DNA of 64,000 nucleotides from Malania oleifera (taxonomy: Eukaryota; Streptophyta; Magnoliopsida; Santalales; Ximeniaceae): contig NC_080419.1 in the NCBI RefSeq assembly GCF_029873635.1, positions 69,545,823 through 69,609,822 on the forward strand, read 5' to 3'. Position 1 is the first letter of the stretch, and every line of letters begins with the position of its first letter. Positions 1 through 11,012 of the stretch are shown in pieces. The position numbers were made by a program, and so were the translations under genes. Below the pieces are notes generated by a model. It was not told where the DNA came from, did no database searches, and was given only the letters and a program-made list of their open reading frames with translations.

Positions 1-48
1 GTTCTGTTTGTTAAAAAGGATAGGTCGATGAGGAGGCTGCAGGATGGA
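1..48 (+). pseudogene. Ty3/gypsy reverse-transcriptase scrap
   Basis: The first bases translate in one frame to VLFVKKDRSMRRLQDG. This resembles the conserved start of the plant Ty3/gypsy reverse transcriptase palm ([12 protein letters not shown]). Only about 16 residues remain, cut by the window edge on the left and by simple-sequence DNA on the right. It cannot encode anything. The motif match is short, so this could be chance, but a second gypsy scrap lies 320 bases away on the other strand. Confidence 0.35.
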
Positions 49-213
49 GATATAATAATATCGGTTGCCATGCATTCTTATATATATATATATATTGAGT
101 GGTTGTAGCGGCCTTGTTGGTCGGGATCTCAAGGCTCTTTGCAAACTCCTCCAAAATTAAGATGTTACAGTTAATAGATACAGTATACAATTACAAATTT
201 TATAGATTTCAAT

Positions 214-223
<10 letters not shown>

Positions 224-257
<34 letters not shown>
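224..257. repeat. (TG)n microsatellite
   Basis: This is an uninterrupted TG tract of about 17 units, preceded by a short TA tract. It produces long Val-Cys or Thr-His open frames that are not genes. Confidence 0.97.
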
Positions 258-258
<1 letters not shown>

Positions 259-320
259 AAGAATGCATGATTGATAGCTGCCCAGAGGTAAGAGATGTTT
301 TACAGAGCAAGTATAAGAGA

Positions 321-322
<2 letters not shown>

Positions 323-358
<36 letters not shown>
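323..358. repeat. (TG)n microsatellite
   Basis: This is a second uninterrupted TG tract of about 18 units, only 65 bases after the first. The two flank a short unique segment and could mispair in replication or assembly. Confidence 0.97.
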
Positions 359-360
<2 letters not shown>

Positions 361-364
361 TATA

Positions 365-450
365 TAATATAATGTATAGAGGGCAACCCAGGTAAGTCCT
401 CAGGGAATACATCAGAGAATTCGGACGAAATTTTTATGAGGATGTAATGA
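365..450 (-). pseudogene. Ty3/gypsy fragment preceding the reverse transcriptase
   Basis: The minus strand reads ILIKISSEFSDVFPEDLPGLPS. This matches the conserved EF.DVFPEDLPGLPP segment that lies between protease and reverse transcriptase in plant Ty3/gypsy polyproteins; the same motif occurs in G1 (about 21900-21950) and G2 (about 47130-47200) of this window. Nothing readable continues on either side: the fragment is bounded by TG and TA/GA microsatellites. It is a relic about 28 codons long. Confidence 0.55.
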
Positions 451-455
451 TCCCA

Positions 456-463
<8 letters not shown>

Positions 464-538
<75 letters not shown>
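464..538. repeat. (TA)n-(GA)n compound microsatellite
   Basis: About 11 TA units pass directly into about 27 GA units. The Ser-Leu frames it creates on the minus strand are artefacts. Confidence 0.97.
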
Positions 539-541
<3 letters not shown>

Positions 542-1144
542 CGCCTAGCAAGTGAGAAAGATTATATCAGTGTTTCCAAAATTGTTCTTTTAATATCTTC
601 GTCATTGGGCACACACAAGATTGTAGGTGTTATTCTATGGTGCATGACACTCGTATACATATGTACATAGATATAGACCAATTACTGAACATCATGGAGA
701 CAAACTTTTTCCTTCTTAAAGTTCATAGCAATAGTGCTGCCATAGGGAAATACATAACTCATTTATGGGCCCGCACAGTATAACTTGCACGCCCAGGGGA
801 AGGAAGGCACAAGGACTGCTGCTGGCGGCAATGCTTATTTATAAGCAGCTGGGAGCAAGAAGATTTCTTGTATTCCAATGTGGGATGAAATAAGGGGAGC
901 AATTGCAACCAGCTGAGAGTTAAACTTGAACCTCCTTGTCCCACATTGAAAACTTGTAAGTTGGGAAAGCCTCAACACCTTTATAAAATCCTATCCTTTC
1001 CCTCAAATGCAGTTATTATCTAATTGCTATTATAAAAATATCAAAATTTTCAACAGAAAAGTTATAGAAAATCATAAATTATGATGGAAAAAATATATTG
1101 ATTAAATATACAACCAGAGTCCATGAATGTTACATATCAAAATT

Positions 1145-1150
<6 letters not shown>
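539..1150. other. Non-coding, no gene seen
   Basis: I see no coding signal. Two facing copies of a CAATGTGGGA/TCCCACATTG word lie at 876-885 and 939-948. Facing words of this kind are common in small plant intergenic repeats, but no element boundaries can be drawn here. Confidence 0.6.

Positions 1151-1198
<48 letters not shown>
1151..1198. repeat. (CA)n microsatellite
   Basis: This is an uninterrupted CA tract of about 24 units. Confidence 0.97.
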
Positions 1199-2850
1199 TA
1201 TTATCAATAATACATTTAGTTTTCAGTTTTTTCGTTCATCTTTGGGTTAAAACCCAAAAGTGAAACTGAAATAAAAAAATTTCATCTCCAAAAACTACAA
1301 TTGAATCTGAAAAACCAAAAAACAGTATCAGTCCAATTTCAGGCCGGTTTTCGATTTTTCAGTAATTTTCATAAACCCCTACTATCAAAGCTAACAGCTT
1401 TGATTCAAATATGAAACTAGGGGAAGTTGGTGTAGGTGTCGTTTTGCTATTGGAAGGGAGCTATTTGGCTTCAATGCAGTAGGATTTCTAACATCGAGTT
1501 AAGACTTCTTCAAGCACTATTATGCCACATCTATTACATGGGCTCACTAACGAATATAAGCAAAAATAGTTTAAAGCACAGCCTAGTTGATCTTAATTGA
1601 TCGAAAGATATAATTTGAAGATATGCACATGGATCAGCTTTCTAATTTCTACAATACCATCTAAATGCATATTTGTATTCTACTGTGTGACATCAATTCA
1701 AGTAAATTTTACTATAATTATTTTAGCCTTTTTAAGAGAGAATGAGAGAGAAAGAATGATAGAAGGTCGATGATGGGCAACGAGAAGGTAAGACATAGGA
1801 GACAAAGGTGTAAGGGGAGAGAATTGAAGAGGAGATGGCAAGGTATTAGAATCCTCATTAGATAGTTTTAGGAATATAATAGATATAGGAATATAAAGAT
1901 TAAATTAAACAATACAACAAGAAAATTTTCTATCAGTTAATTTTTTTTAAATGGATAATCAATCAGGGCTTTAACCTTGGGATGCTCTCACAAATTAAGG
2001 ATGATTATTTGAAAATTAAAAAGAATCATCGATTGAGGAATTAAAGTCGTACTATATCCAGAAATATATGAAAATGCATATTAATTTGCACATTTTCTTT
2101 TTAGAAAAAGCAAAATGGATGCCATTTTTTTTTTATGATTTTGATAATTTGATAAATTGAAAAAATAAAAAATGGAACTGTGGAAAGGAGCTTTCTCACA
2201 CTTTCTTTCTTGCACAGCAATATATACACGTGTGTGTGTGTGTGTGTGTGTATCTCATAGTGATTATACACCCTTTTCTAAATACAGGTGTAACAAACAA
2301 CTAAGATCAAGGAAAACAGTTCTGTCTTTTGCAATGATCACGGACCCAGGAGAGGAGGGAGGATTGTTTTATGGCCATTTTATTTTCTGTTCTCCATTTT
2401 TAGAAAAAAACAAAAATGCAGGGCCCATTTGGATAAGGATTCAAAAAAAAAGTTTCCATATTATTTTGCATCACGTATTTCACTCAAAAATGTGTTTTAG
2501 TCAGCTGTTTTCAAAATTGTTTGTAAAACTGTGTTTGGTCCAAGTGGCAATTTGTTAATAGATTGTAATATTAATAGTAACTATCAATACTAGTATTATA
2601 ATTATCATCACTGCCATTATCAATAAAAAACGAGTTATTACCCCATATCCCTGTCTTCATTGCAACAGAAACACCATCCATAAACACAGAGAGCGCATTT
2701 AGATGTTTTCCTAAAAATCTGCATTTTTTAGGAGTGTTTTTGGATACATTTCCAAAACACTTAATCAAAAGAGAATTTTGTGTATTAGTTGTATCCTGTG
2801 TTTCCAGACAAAAAAAATGTATCTGAAATCCTGACCAAACAGGCTCACAG
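1199..2850. other. AT-rich non-coding, no gene seen
   Basis: This is low-complexity AT-rich DNA with a (TG)n tract at 2230-2251 and several poly-A/T runs. The longest open frames carry no recognisable motif and have the residue bias of simple sequence. Nothing supports a gene, though a distant exon cannot be excluded. Confidence 0.6.
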
Positions 2851-3117
2851 ATATTTGGTATGCCATTTGAAAGCTGTTCTTCAAGAATTTCATGAAAACA
2901 GGCTATTTCCACAAGTGACAAGTTGTTTCTGCATTTTCAGCATTGGAATCCATCAATCAATCTGAAATAGTGTTGTTTCCATATTCTTTTATTCCCCCAT
3001 TTCAGAAACAAAATGGTTCCTAAACTGAACATGCTATTAATATTTCAATGAACGCATAAATTCCCCCCAAATTACAAGTGAATCCATAATATGGAGAGAG
3101 AGAGAGAGAGAGAGAGA
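2851..3117. repeat. Dispersed repeat, copy A
   Basis: This segment begins ATATTTGGTATGCC, contains TTTTCAGCATTGG in the middle, and ends with GTGAATCCATAATATGG followed by a GA tract. The same order of landmarks occurs immediately after it (copy B, 3123-3371) and again 8.4 kb away (copy C, 11745-11972). I see no coding frame, terminal inverted repeats or LTR-like ends, so the class is unknown. Confidence 0.8.
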
Positions 3118-3122
3118 TGCAA

Positions 3123-3371
3123 AATATTTGGTATACCAATTTAAAGGAGATTTTCCAGAATTCTTAAAAATGAACTATTTCCAGGACACTGACAAGTTAT
3201 TTCTGAGTTTTCAGCATTGGCATCTACAAACCACTCTGAATATTTGGCATTTACATATTTCTTTTATTCTAAATTCTCAGAAACAAGAAAAGTCTCCAAA
3301 CTAAACAGACCATAAATATTTTAATGAAAGCATAAATTCCTCCTAAATTACAGGTGAATCCAGTAAAATAT
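3123..3371. repeat. Dispersed repeat, copy B (tandem to A)
   Basis: It starts AATATTTGGTATACC and shares with copies A and C the landmarks TTTTCAGCATTGG and GTGAATCCA, with many point differences. It lies head-to-tail with copy A, only the GA tract apart. An L1 fragment begins at its right end. The divergence between copies argues for an old duplication. Confidence 0.8.
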
Positions 3372-3372
3372 G

Positions 3373-4645
3373 TTTGGTGCCTAAGAAGTGTGGCAAATTT
3401 CCAGCCTAGTAGTCCATGTGTATAAGTTTATTGCTAAGGTTCAGAAAGGTATTGTTCAGTGATACATGACACTGTTACTAAGGCTCAAAGTGCTAATGTT
3501 AGAGGTAAACAGATTGTGAATGCTATTTTAGTAGCTAAGTTGAGGATGTTCAGAGGAAAGAGAGGGTGGTTTGTGTTTAAAGTGGCTTTGGAAAAAGTTC
3601 GTGATTGAATTAATTAGAAAGAGGGTGGTCGTCTTCATGAGGAAGGGGTTTGGTGCGAGTTGGCTGGGTCGGATGAGAGGTGTTCAGTAATGCTTTTTTT
3701 CCTTTAATTATTAATGGAGAACCTTGAGTCTTGGTTTAGATCTTTGAGAGGGGTTAGGTCCACATTCTATTTTTTTGTTTGCTCTTGTGGTGGATATTTT
3801 GAGTATATAGGGTCTTAGGGCTGTAGATAAAAGCCTAGTGAGAGGGCTCAGGTGGGGTGAGAGAGTTTTGTGCCTCATCCTTCAACTTGCAGAAGTATTG
3901 TTTTTCCAAGAAGATGGAGTCCATCGTAGATGTGTTCACTATTTTACAATTGTTTGAGAGGGCATTGGTTTAAAAGTAAATTTGGGTAAGAGTCGTTTAG
4001 CTTTATTAACTAGAGTGTTTCTAGATATCTTTGTTACCTGGGTGTGGTATTTAAGATTGGCCCCTTAGCTTATCTAGGAGTGCCCTTGGGTGGCAACCCT
4101 AGATTGGTTGAGTTTTGGGATCTTGTAGTAGAGAAGGTGCCTAAGAAGTTAGATGGTTGGAAGGGTGCTTAATTCTCTCTAAGTGGGTGACGAAACACCC
4201 TTATGGCCTTATCCAGACTTTTCTTTCTAGCATGGGGATAGCTAGAAATATTGAGAAAGTGAGAGACATTATGTGATTTGGGATGAGGGAGAATAGGGAA
4301 TCATTTGGCTAGTGAGGCAATTGTTCGTAGCTTGAAAAAGGGAATTGGGTCTTGGGAGGTTGGTGCCTGAAAACATTGCTCTAATGGGTAAATGGCTTTG
4401 GCAATTTCATTTAGAAGAAAATTCCCTTAGCACAAAGATATTAAAAGTAAAATTAGGGTAATGGGGATGAGATGCTAACGTGGGGTTTCTTTTGAGAGTA
4501 CATGTAAGTGTATTTTCAGACTTTTACCATCTCCTTATTCCTTAAACCAAATTTATTATGGGTAATGAGAATCATTATCAATTTTGGGAAGACATTAGGG
4601 CAGGTGAAGGTGCACTTTGCAGCTCTTTTCCTTGTTTGTATTTTT
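3373..4645 (+). pseudogene. L1-type LINE ORF2 fragment (reverse transcriptase to zf-RVT region)
   Basis: Across several frames the plus strand resembles plant L1 ORF2. Successive readable pieces are FRPVSPCVYKFIAKVQKG (about 3400-3455), ANVRGKQIVNAILVAKL (about 3500), GLKVNLGKSRLALL (about 3975), then the PLGGNPR-like segment and KLDGWKG (about 4085-4170). LMGKWLWQFH follows (about 4385), and finally GNENHYQFWEDIRAGEG with FPCLYFF (about 4558-4640). These are the order and motifs of an L1 reverse transcriptase followed by its C-terminal region. Stops and frameshifts occur every few dozen codons, and the catalytic FADD segment is not readable. It is a dead copy that lacks the 5' part and the endonuclease. 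Confidence 0.8.
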
Positions 4646-4790
4646 TCGATAACAAAAGAAAGTGTATTAGATTGAGAAAGAGAAGTTACAATGTAAGGGG
4701 GCAAGGAATCTGCCCCAAAAAAGTAATAATAAATCAGAAAATACAAAAAAAAAAACAAAAATTAAAATAAAACAATAAAGCAAAAAGAGC

Positions 4791-5064
4791 ACTGATTTAC
4801 TGCAGATTTTCTGGTGCGTTTGGAAAAAGAGAGGAATAGGAGAATGTTTTAAAAATTCAACCTCAGCACTCCAGATCAGCAAAGAGCACCAGTTTACTGC
4901 AGTCAATAGCTGGGCACAGTGGGAATGTTCTTAATGACTATAATGTAATCTTTGATTTTTGTGACACCCTTTAGGGTGCTTGACTTGCTGTAGTGCGGGC
5001 TGGCATCCTCTTGATGCCTTTTAAATAAATTTTGCTTCACTTATAAAAAAATATTTACAAAAAA
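4791..5064 (+). mobile_element. 5'-truncated L1 3' end with 14-bp target duplication
   Basis: The 274-bp insert ends with the characteristic plant L1 tail (GGCATCCTCTTGATGCC, then AATAAA-like sequence and an A-rich end). The 14 bases AAAGCAAAAAGAGC occur exactly at 4777-4790 and 5065-5078, directly flanking it. This is the length expected for a LINE target-site duplication. The same tail (GGCATCCCCTTGATGCCC) closes another L1 copy near 14680. It has no coding capacity. The low-complexity flanks mean part of the 14-base match could be fortuitous. Confidence 0.7.
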
Positions 5065-5078
5065 AAAGCAAAAAGAGC

Positions 5079-7080
5079 TATTAACTTCGAACACCCATTT
5101 TCCATCCCTTTCCATCATAATTCATTGAGCACTTAGGATTTGCTAGCTCCCTCTGGCCTTTTTTTCTTTGTACTTACCCCCAACAAAACGCACTTCCGTT
5201 CCTCCAGCATCACACATTTTTAAATCCAATTTATCCAATATCTCTTGGGCTACTAATCCTTCCTAGGAATCACCTCCACTGATGTTTATTACCCAATCCA
5301 TTGTTTTCAAAAATAGAAACCCCCACCAATCCTTCCAGCAAGGCTGGATGAACATATGATAGGTCGCAACCATATTGTTCTCAAATCTCATCCAACAACA
5401 AATCCCCATCACACTCAAACTCACTTAAGTAATCACTATCATTATCAGAAAAAACTCCCCATTTCTTAACCTCCTTTCCTTCGTGAACTTCTTGACTTCC
5501 TATAACCTTCCTCTTATCTAGCTCGTCTTCCACAATACTCAACTCCCCTGCAGAATCTCTCCTTATATTCTTTGGCCTTATCTCACCAGATTGCTCCCTC
5601 TTCTCTTCATATAATTTCTTCATTTCTGCAACCATCGGAGCAGCCTTCCGACAAGCGTAAACCTTAGGGCCCTTATATTTTTCAGTTAAAACTGAAACAT
5701 CAGATTTTGTACCCAATCTATCTTCTGTTTTTCTATTCCTCCTGGATATACCAGCCTCTAACCTCTTTGCGAAACCCAAATCAACCACTGATCTTATGCT
5801 TATGTTATTATCGATAACTTTCTCCCAGCCTATTCTTCAAACCATACTTAAGTCATCCTAATGACACATTGAATGCTGAGACCCTTTTTGTTTGTCTTGA
5901 ATAGCTGAAAAGGAGGAATTCATTAACTGGCTGCCCTTATCTGAGTACTGCAATTGGCAAGGGAAATGAACCAGATCAATGATAGGAACAGGCATGAGAG
6001 GGGCCTGGACCCCCATAACATTGTGTTGGACCTCCTTAGAAGCAAGACCCAACTGAGTATTCCCCTGTTGGGGGAATCCCTCTATGGAAATCAAAGAGAA
6101 GCCCATAGCTTTATTATTTAAACATTGGTCCAGTTCTATTGAATGGCCTAAATTTGCTAAAAAAGAAGCCCCACCTTTCCCACACCTGGCCTAAGTCCAA
6201 AATGAGAGCCAGTCATCCTGGCCCAACCTTTTTCCTCTCATCTTCCCCAATTGCAACCCTCGCCATCTCTTCGACACTTGCAGCAAGTATTGGAGATCTG
6301 CGAACTACCTCCTCCTAGATAACCTCCTTTGGACCGAGCAACTAGAGTCATCGCTCCAGATTCCTTCAGACATACCTATCCCCCACAACGAAAACAAAAG
6401 TTCTTTATTTTCGTACTGCTTACAAAGCCTTCACCTACCTTCCCTTTAGAAGCCACCTGCCTCCACGATCTAGGAGTTGACAAACTTGCAAGCCTGCTCC
6501 TTCAAGCTTGGGACGAAACTCCTTTGCAGAATCATTCGCAAAGCTTCGCCATCTAATACCATCTAAACCTCCAAGAATGAACACCGAAAAAATTTTCCCT
6601 TCCCCCTTCAACCCCAACTCCAAAAACTTCCCCACCCTCAGCCATCTAATCACCATCCAGCAAATAAGATTACCTTTGTGAATATTTCTAGATCCCCTAT
6701 GCAGCCGAACGAAAGTTAACAATCCATTAACAACCCATGAAGCAACAACCTTCAAAAACTTAATCCACCTATTCCTAGAAACATTTCCCTTAAGCAAACA
6801 CGAAAATGGGGTTCCACCTCCTTCTCCAGACTCAGATGAAAGGATTTACCTTCGACCTGCACCAAGCGCTCCAATATCTTCTACTACTGGCACATCCATG
6901 GTCAATTTTGTACAAGAAATAGTTGTTTTGCAAGAGAAAAAGAGACTCGTCGTTGAGAAAAAACCTAAAAACTTCAAGCCTTTCAAAGAGAAACTCAAAG
7001 AAATCTTCAACACATCCCTTCGATAGATAATAGGTTACTTCAACATAAGATGCTTTGACCCTAGCTAATGTCACCAAAGA
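5079..7080 (-). pseudogene. L1-type LINE ORF1 (nucleic-acid-binding protein), degenerate, reversed
   Basis: Read from 7080 downwards, the minus strand gives broken frames typical of the plant L1 first ORF. They include VEGKSFHLSLEKEVEPHF (about 6850-6795), then KIFSVFILGGLDGIRWRS (about 6590-6540), and a long hydrophilic C-terminal part ending FECDGDLLLDEI at 5381. L1 ORF1 products bind element RNA and accompany it to the target. The last stretch (5381-5788) is open for 135 codons. No CCHC finger is readable. Stops interrupt it at roughly 100-codon intervals. It lies in opposite orientation to the L1 ORF2 pieces on both sides, which may reflect 5' inversion during insertion. I infer the assignment from remembered family features, not from an alignment. 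Confidence 0.6.
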
Positions 7081-7085
7081 GCAAG

Positions 7086-7368
7086 CCTAAGAATTTTGGC
7101 AATGAAGACGAAGAAGGCTGCAAGGCAAGGTAAAGGTTAGAGAGTGGCCACGAGTCCCACAAGGGCTTCCTCGCGAGTCCTTATGTTCTAGATTGAAATT
7201 TCCTCCTTTCCTTGTTTGTATAAGATGTCCTCTTTGCATAAAGGAATTATTTCTTCCTTTTGTATTTTGATGGGGGATGAATTTTATTGAAAATTCCAAT
7301 TTGGTAGATCCCTTAATGATGTGGAGGCATGGGAGATCTCTTCTTTGTTGTGTTTGTTGTGGAGGTAG
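7086..7368 (+). pseudogene. L1-type LINE ORF2 C-terminal fragment, left part
   Basis: Frames such as FPCLYKMSSLHKGIISSF (about 7210-7260) and LNDVEAWEISSLLCLL (about 7311-7360) match the part of L1 ORF2 between the reverse transcriptase and its terminal zinc region. The reading is cut at 7368 by the hAT insertion and resumes at 11013, after one copy of the 8-base duplicated target. Numerous stops show it was dead before or soon after the hAT arrived. Confidence 0.65.
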
Positions 7369-7570
7369 CAAGGTTGTCAAAATCGGGATTCTACGTAGTA
7401 TCTTTGGAGGGGTTTGTAGGATCGGATCATAGAATCGATCGAGAATTGTAAGATTCTACTTTCAATGTAAAAAAATATATATATTTAAAATAAATGTATA
7501 TGGAATTTTATGACAATTCTTATGACTATAAACTTAATTAATAAGTCAATCAAGTTAAAAACATAATTTA

Positions 7571-7636
7571 GGAATGTAGCTCGGGTGGTGAAGCACTCGT
7601 ACAATGGGGAGATCAAGGTTCAAATCCTTGCATTCC
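7571..7636 (+). other. tRNA-like sequence (possible SINE head or decayed tRNA)
   Basis: The first seven bases GGAATGT pair perfectly (one G-T) with the last seven GCATTCC, as in an acceptor stem. TAGCTCGGGTGG resembles the internal A box and GGTTCAAATCC fits the B box and T loop. At 66 bases it is shorter than the usual 72 or more, and I cannot draw a convincing anticodon arm, so it is unlikely to be a working tRNA. The word GGAATGTAGCTC recurs at about 7646. It lies inside the hAT element, downstream of the transposase stop. Confidence 0.4.
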
Positions 7637-7915
7637 TATTATATTTGGAATGTAGCTCAATTAAACCAATTTATGATAAAATCATGAAAAATTTAAAAAA
7701 AAAATCATAATCAACAAAATTCCAAACCATCATCATTGCCAAGTGCCCCACAACAAAATTCTCAGTTCCCAACTTCCCACACAACACAATTAAAACTCAA
7801 TATTCAAACCATCCAAATATCCAATTCATAAGACATACCCAATTAACAATACAAACTTAAATAGGTTTTAATAATAACCAACCAACAAATAAACTAAAAG
7901 CCTAAAACTGTCAAG

Positions 7916-10127
7916 CTAGATCGTCGTGTTGGGACAATCTAAGCCATATACATCAAGATCATCATCAATGTCTTCATCTCGTTCATCATCAATATCATCA
8001 TCGACGTCGTGGACCTCATCATCATCAAATGTATTGGATGCTTCATCTCTAGAATCAATCATGGGTTCATCAAATTCGTTGTCACTATCACTTCATGAAT
8101 TTGTATTTAATCTTCCTTTTCTATCCCAACATCAATATTTGAACTACCTATTCAAGACAATGAATAAATGAAGACAAATTTATGAGTTCATAATTTTTTT
8201 TATGTCAAATGAGGTTTAGCTTCAAAAAATATATATTTGCACATAAAGTTTTCTAAACTCACATGCTTCTTGTAGTCCTTGTAATGAATTCTCCATCATC
8301 CCAAGATTCATCACTTTCATCACCATTAAAGGCTCATTTACGACCTGCCCTATCAAGAACATTCAACCATCTTCCATTGGGTGGAAGAGTAGGGCTTTTT
8401 CTTTCTGTTATATATTCATCATCATATGGGATATCATCAAAAACACAAATTGGTAGCTTTAGGATCAGCCTCCCTCCTAGCTTGCCTTTCTTTTAGCTTC
8501 AAATTATACAAAACAAAAACCAAATCATTCATCCTCTTTTGGTGTAAATGATTTCTTCTCTTCGTATACGCCTGTACAAATACACAATACTAGTATAATT
8601 TACAAGTTTGTAATTCAAAAGTTTCATATTCTTAAATATTATGTAAATTTTTATGCAAAGAGACTCAGAAAGTTAGTACCATCTCAAATGCACTCCAATA
8701 TCTCTTGCATCAAGACGGACTACATGTTAAACTTAATATTCTGATTGCAAACCTTTTCAACTCAGGACACCCATCACCATAAGATCCCCACCAATCAACT
8801 GGAGATTTTCTATTTATTGTCATTTTTTCCTGTTCATTGCCAACAAGTCCAGCAGCACTCTTAAATTTATCAAGTTGCATATCTATTTTGACTCTTTCTT
8901 CAAGATCATGCACCACTCTTTGCATGCAATTGTATAGGCCAATCTTAACCTCTGAATCTACCTTAAAATTTGCGCTATAATGACAATGGGAATTCAAAAA
9001 GTAGGCTGCAGCACGTAATGGCCTATGGAGTTGAAGCTCCCATCTCTCATCAATGCTGTCCCAAATTGGTTGATAACAACAACAAAAGTTAAAACAAGAA
9101 CAACTTAAAATAAGAGATTTAACATTTTAAAAGTACTTTAGTTGCATATTAATTATTAAAGCAATTGTAAAACTTGAGTTACCTCTTTTGAACGCTATTG
9201 AAGTTCAATTGTATTTTTTCTTTTGCGTGATCCATTTGCTCATAAATAAACCCCATTGCAGGTGTTACACCTGAATCTACCATCCTAAATACCTTGATTA
9301 GTGGTAATGCAACTCGTAGACAAGAAGTGACATATGGCCAAAAACCTCAAGTATCCAACACAATCCTTTTGAATTTTTCCCTCTTTGTGAGGGGCTGCAA
9401 ACCGACTATAGGTCCACTTGTTTGAGGAAAACATAGAAATCAAGGATCCTTTATGCTCACCAAGGCAAGATAAAGTCAAGTATGCAGTGGCAAAGCATGT
9501 CACAAGTGGGCTAATGAGATCCCTCCCTTTAGTAAACTCCTTCAACCAAGTAATGAGCATGGTCCTAGAGTATATATATGTCGTAATGCTTCTACCCTAT
9601 GCAATAGTCACAATGTACTTGAAGCTTCTTCTCAAAGTCTTCCAAAATCAAGTCAATGTACTGCATAACACGTCCAGAACAATTTTTTCCTTCTCTCCAT
9701 TAGCATCTCACCAGTTAATTTGTAGTTTGAAGCATAATTTTATCACTATTTGGACAACATTCTCTTCTCCAACCTTTTCTACAACCTCATCTAACATTTC
9801 AAAAACCTTTGCTGCAGTTTTTGAAATTTTAGAAGTGTCAATTGATGGCAAGAAGACCGTTCCCTTAGGGTTATTCACCAAAAAGTTACAAATGGAACGT
9901 TTTTTCTTATTAGTCCATCCATTAGACATAATAGTGCAATCCGTTCCCTTCCACTCTAACTTATACTTTTCACTAAAATTTGTAAGCCTCATTACTTCGT
10001 TTTTGAAGGGAAGTTTAGGCGCAACGATAAGGTTGTCACCATGTGACCTGGAGATAGTATTAGTAAGCAGTAAGCGGCAGAGCAGGCAATATTCTAAATC
10101 TGCAAGCACAGCTGCAACGCAGGTCAT
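7916..10127 (-). pseudogene. hAT transposase (DUF659 and hAT dimerisation region), broken
   Basis: The minus strand carries in order a DUF659-type segment (9708-10127) with IMSNGWTNKKKRSICNFLVN and LDEVVEKVGEENVVQ, and a middle segment (9285-9560) with FTKGRDL and ISMFSSNKW. The hAT C-terminal dimerisation part follows (8710-8997) with NFKVDSEVKIGLYNCMQR and VDWWGSYGDGCPELKRFAIR. A further exon (about 8570-8270) carries NDLVFVLYNLKLKERQARR and LPPNGRWLNVLDRAG, and an acidic Asp-rich tail ends at the stop at 7916. A GT after ..AFEM (near 8680) and an AG near 8580 fit an intron between the last two. Frameshifts follow ENVVQ and occur elsewhere, and the first DDE-type acidic residue region is not readable. 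Transposases of this type excise and reinsert elements by their terminal repeats. The N-terminal BED finger is absent. Confidence 0.9.
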
Positions 10128-10137
10128 AGTCTCTTAG

Positions 10138-10860
10138 AACTTAGAAATTTGAACAAGTTGTCAAGTTCACAAAAAAATAAGCAAATCAATTATCAATCAA
10201 AAATAGAAAATTTCAATGAAGTTAAATACTTAAATAAATTAAAGAGATTGCTGATTCTTCCTTGAAGACAAAGATAAGCAGCAACTCAGCTAAAAAAAGA
10301 AAAGGAAGAAGGAGAAAAACAAAGCTCAGTAGCTGTCGCAGTAGCTCATTGTGAGTGCTGAGTGCTGATTCTGCTGAATGGTTCTTCCTTTTCAAGATTC
10401 AAGAAGAAAAAATGTTTCAAGGCTCAAGCATACCTAGAACCTGGTTGAAGACTAAAGAGTGCTGAGTCTGCTGACTGCTGAGGCGCTCAACAGAGAGAAG
10501 AGGACTGAGAAGAGGAGTCGAACACCAAAGAACTATCAGAACTGAGTGGCAACTAGAGAGTGGACTATGGGGAGTGGTGATCGAACAGGAACAGGACTGT
10601 TACAGGAGTAGTTGACTAGAGGAGAGTGACGAAAGGTGTTCAAAGGGTTCACCGGTTGCTGGCTTGCTGCTGATCAAACACCACAGCTGTCGAACACAGC
10701 CTACTGCTGCTGGGAGCTACTTTGTCCTAGATTTAAAGATTTTGGGCTAAAAACTTTGGGGACTCTGGTACAGTAAAAACGCATATTAAGCCTTACCATT
10801 CAAGCCCAAAGAGGGTAAAAAACCCAATCCAGGCAGCATTGTAGGAACATAATCACCCTA
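10138..10860. other. hAT 5' subterminal region, no gene seen
   Basis: Between the transposase start and the right terminal repeat there is purine-rich sequence with recurring GCTGAGT/CTGCTGA words and GAAGA-rich blocks. The style resembles the interior of the non-autonomous element at 12091-13386. No zinc-finger coding is readable. It probably represents the untranslated leader plus a deletion. Confidence 0.5.
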
Positions 10861-11012
10861 CTTACAATTTCGATTCCAAGATTCCAACAATTCTGCCATG
10901 ATTCTATAGCAATGTGATTTTCCTCAGGAGTTGGATTGTGGGGGTGAAATTAAATCGTAGAATCATACAATTCTATGACTCAAGTCGTGATTTTAACAAC
11001 CATGGGAGGTAG

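Larger units (their letters stand above)
7369..11004 (-). mobile_element. hAT-superfamily DNA transposon, 3636 bp, intact ends
   Basis: The left end reads CAAGGTTGTCAAAATC and the reverse complement of the right end reads CATGGTTGTTAAAATC, so the termini form inverted repeats. The eight bases GGAGGTAG occur exactly at 7361-7368 and 11005-11012, the 8-bp target duplication typical of hAT transposons. Inside, the minus strand encodes a degenerate transposase with a DUF659 segment and the C-terminal dimerisation region. The host sequence is an L1 ORF2 fragment that continues on both sides. I see no BED zinc finger between the transposase and the right end. The element therefore lacks part of its 5' coding region, and the broken frames make it non-autonomous today. 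Confidence 0.92.

Noticed and set aside
99..551. Open frames rich in Val-Cys, Thr-His and Ser-Leu
   Set aside because: They are translations of TG and GA microsatellites, apart from the short gypsy motif listed.
2571..2921. 116-codon open frame on the minus strand
   Set aside because: It runs into repeat copy A, has no recognisable motif, and is not open in the other copies of the repeat.
7571..7636. Functional tRNA gene
   Set aside because: It is too short and has no convincing anticodon arm; kept only as a tRNA-like sequence.
8263..8496. 77-codon plus-strand frame rich in Ser and Pro
   Set aside because: It is antisense to a transposase exon whose minus-strand reading has family motifs.
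9418..10137. 239-codon open frame on the plus strand
   Set aside because: It is the antisense shadow of the DUF659 part of the hAT transposase, which has clear motifs on the minus strand.
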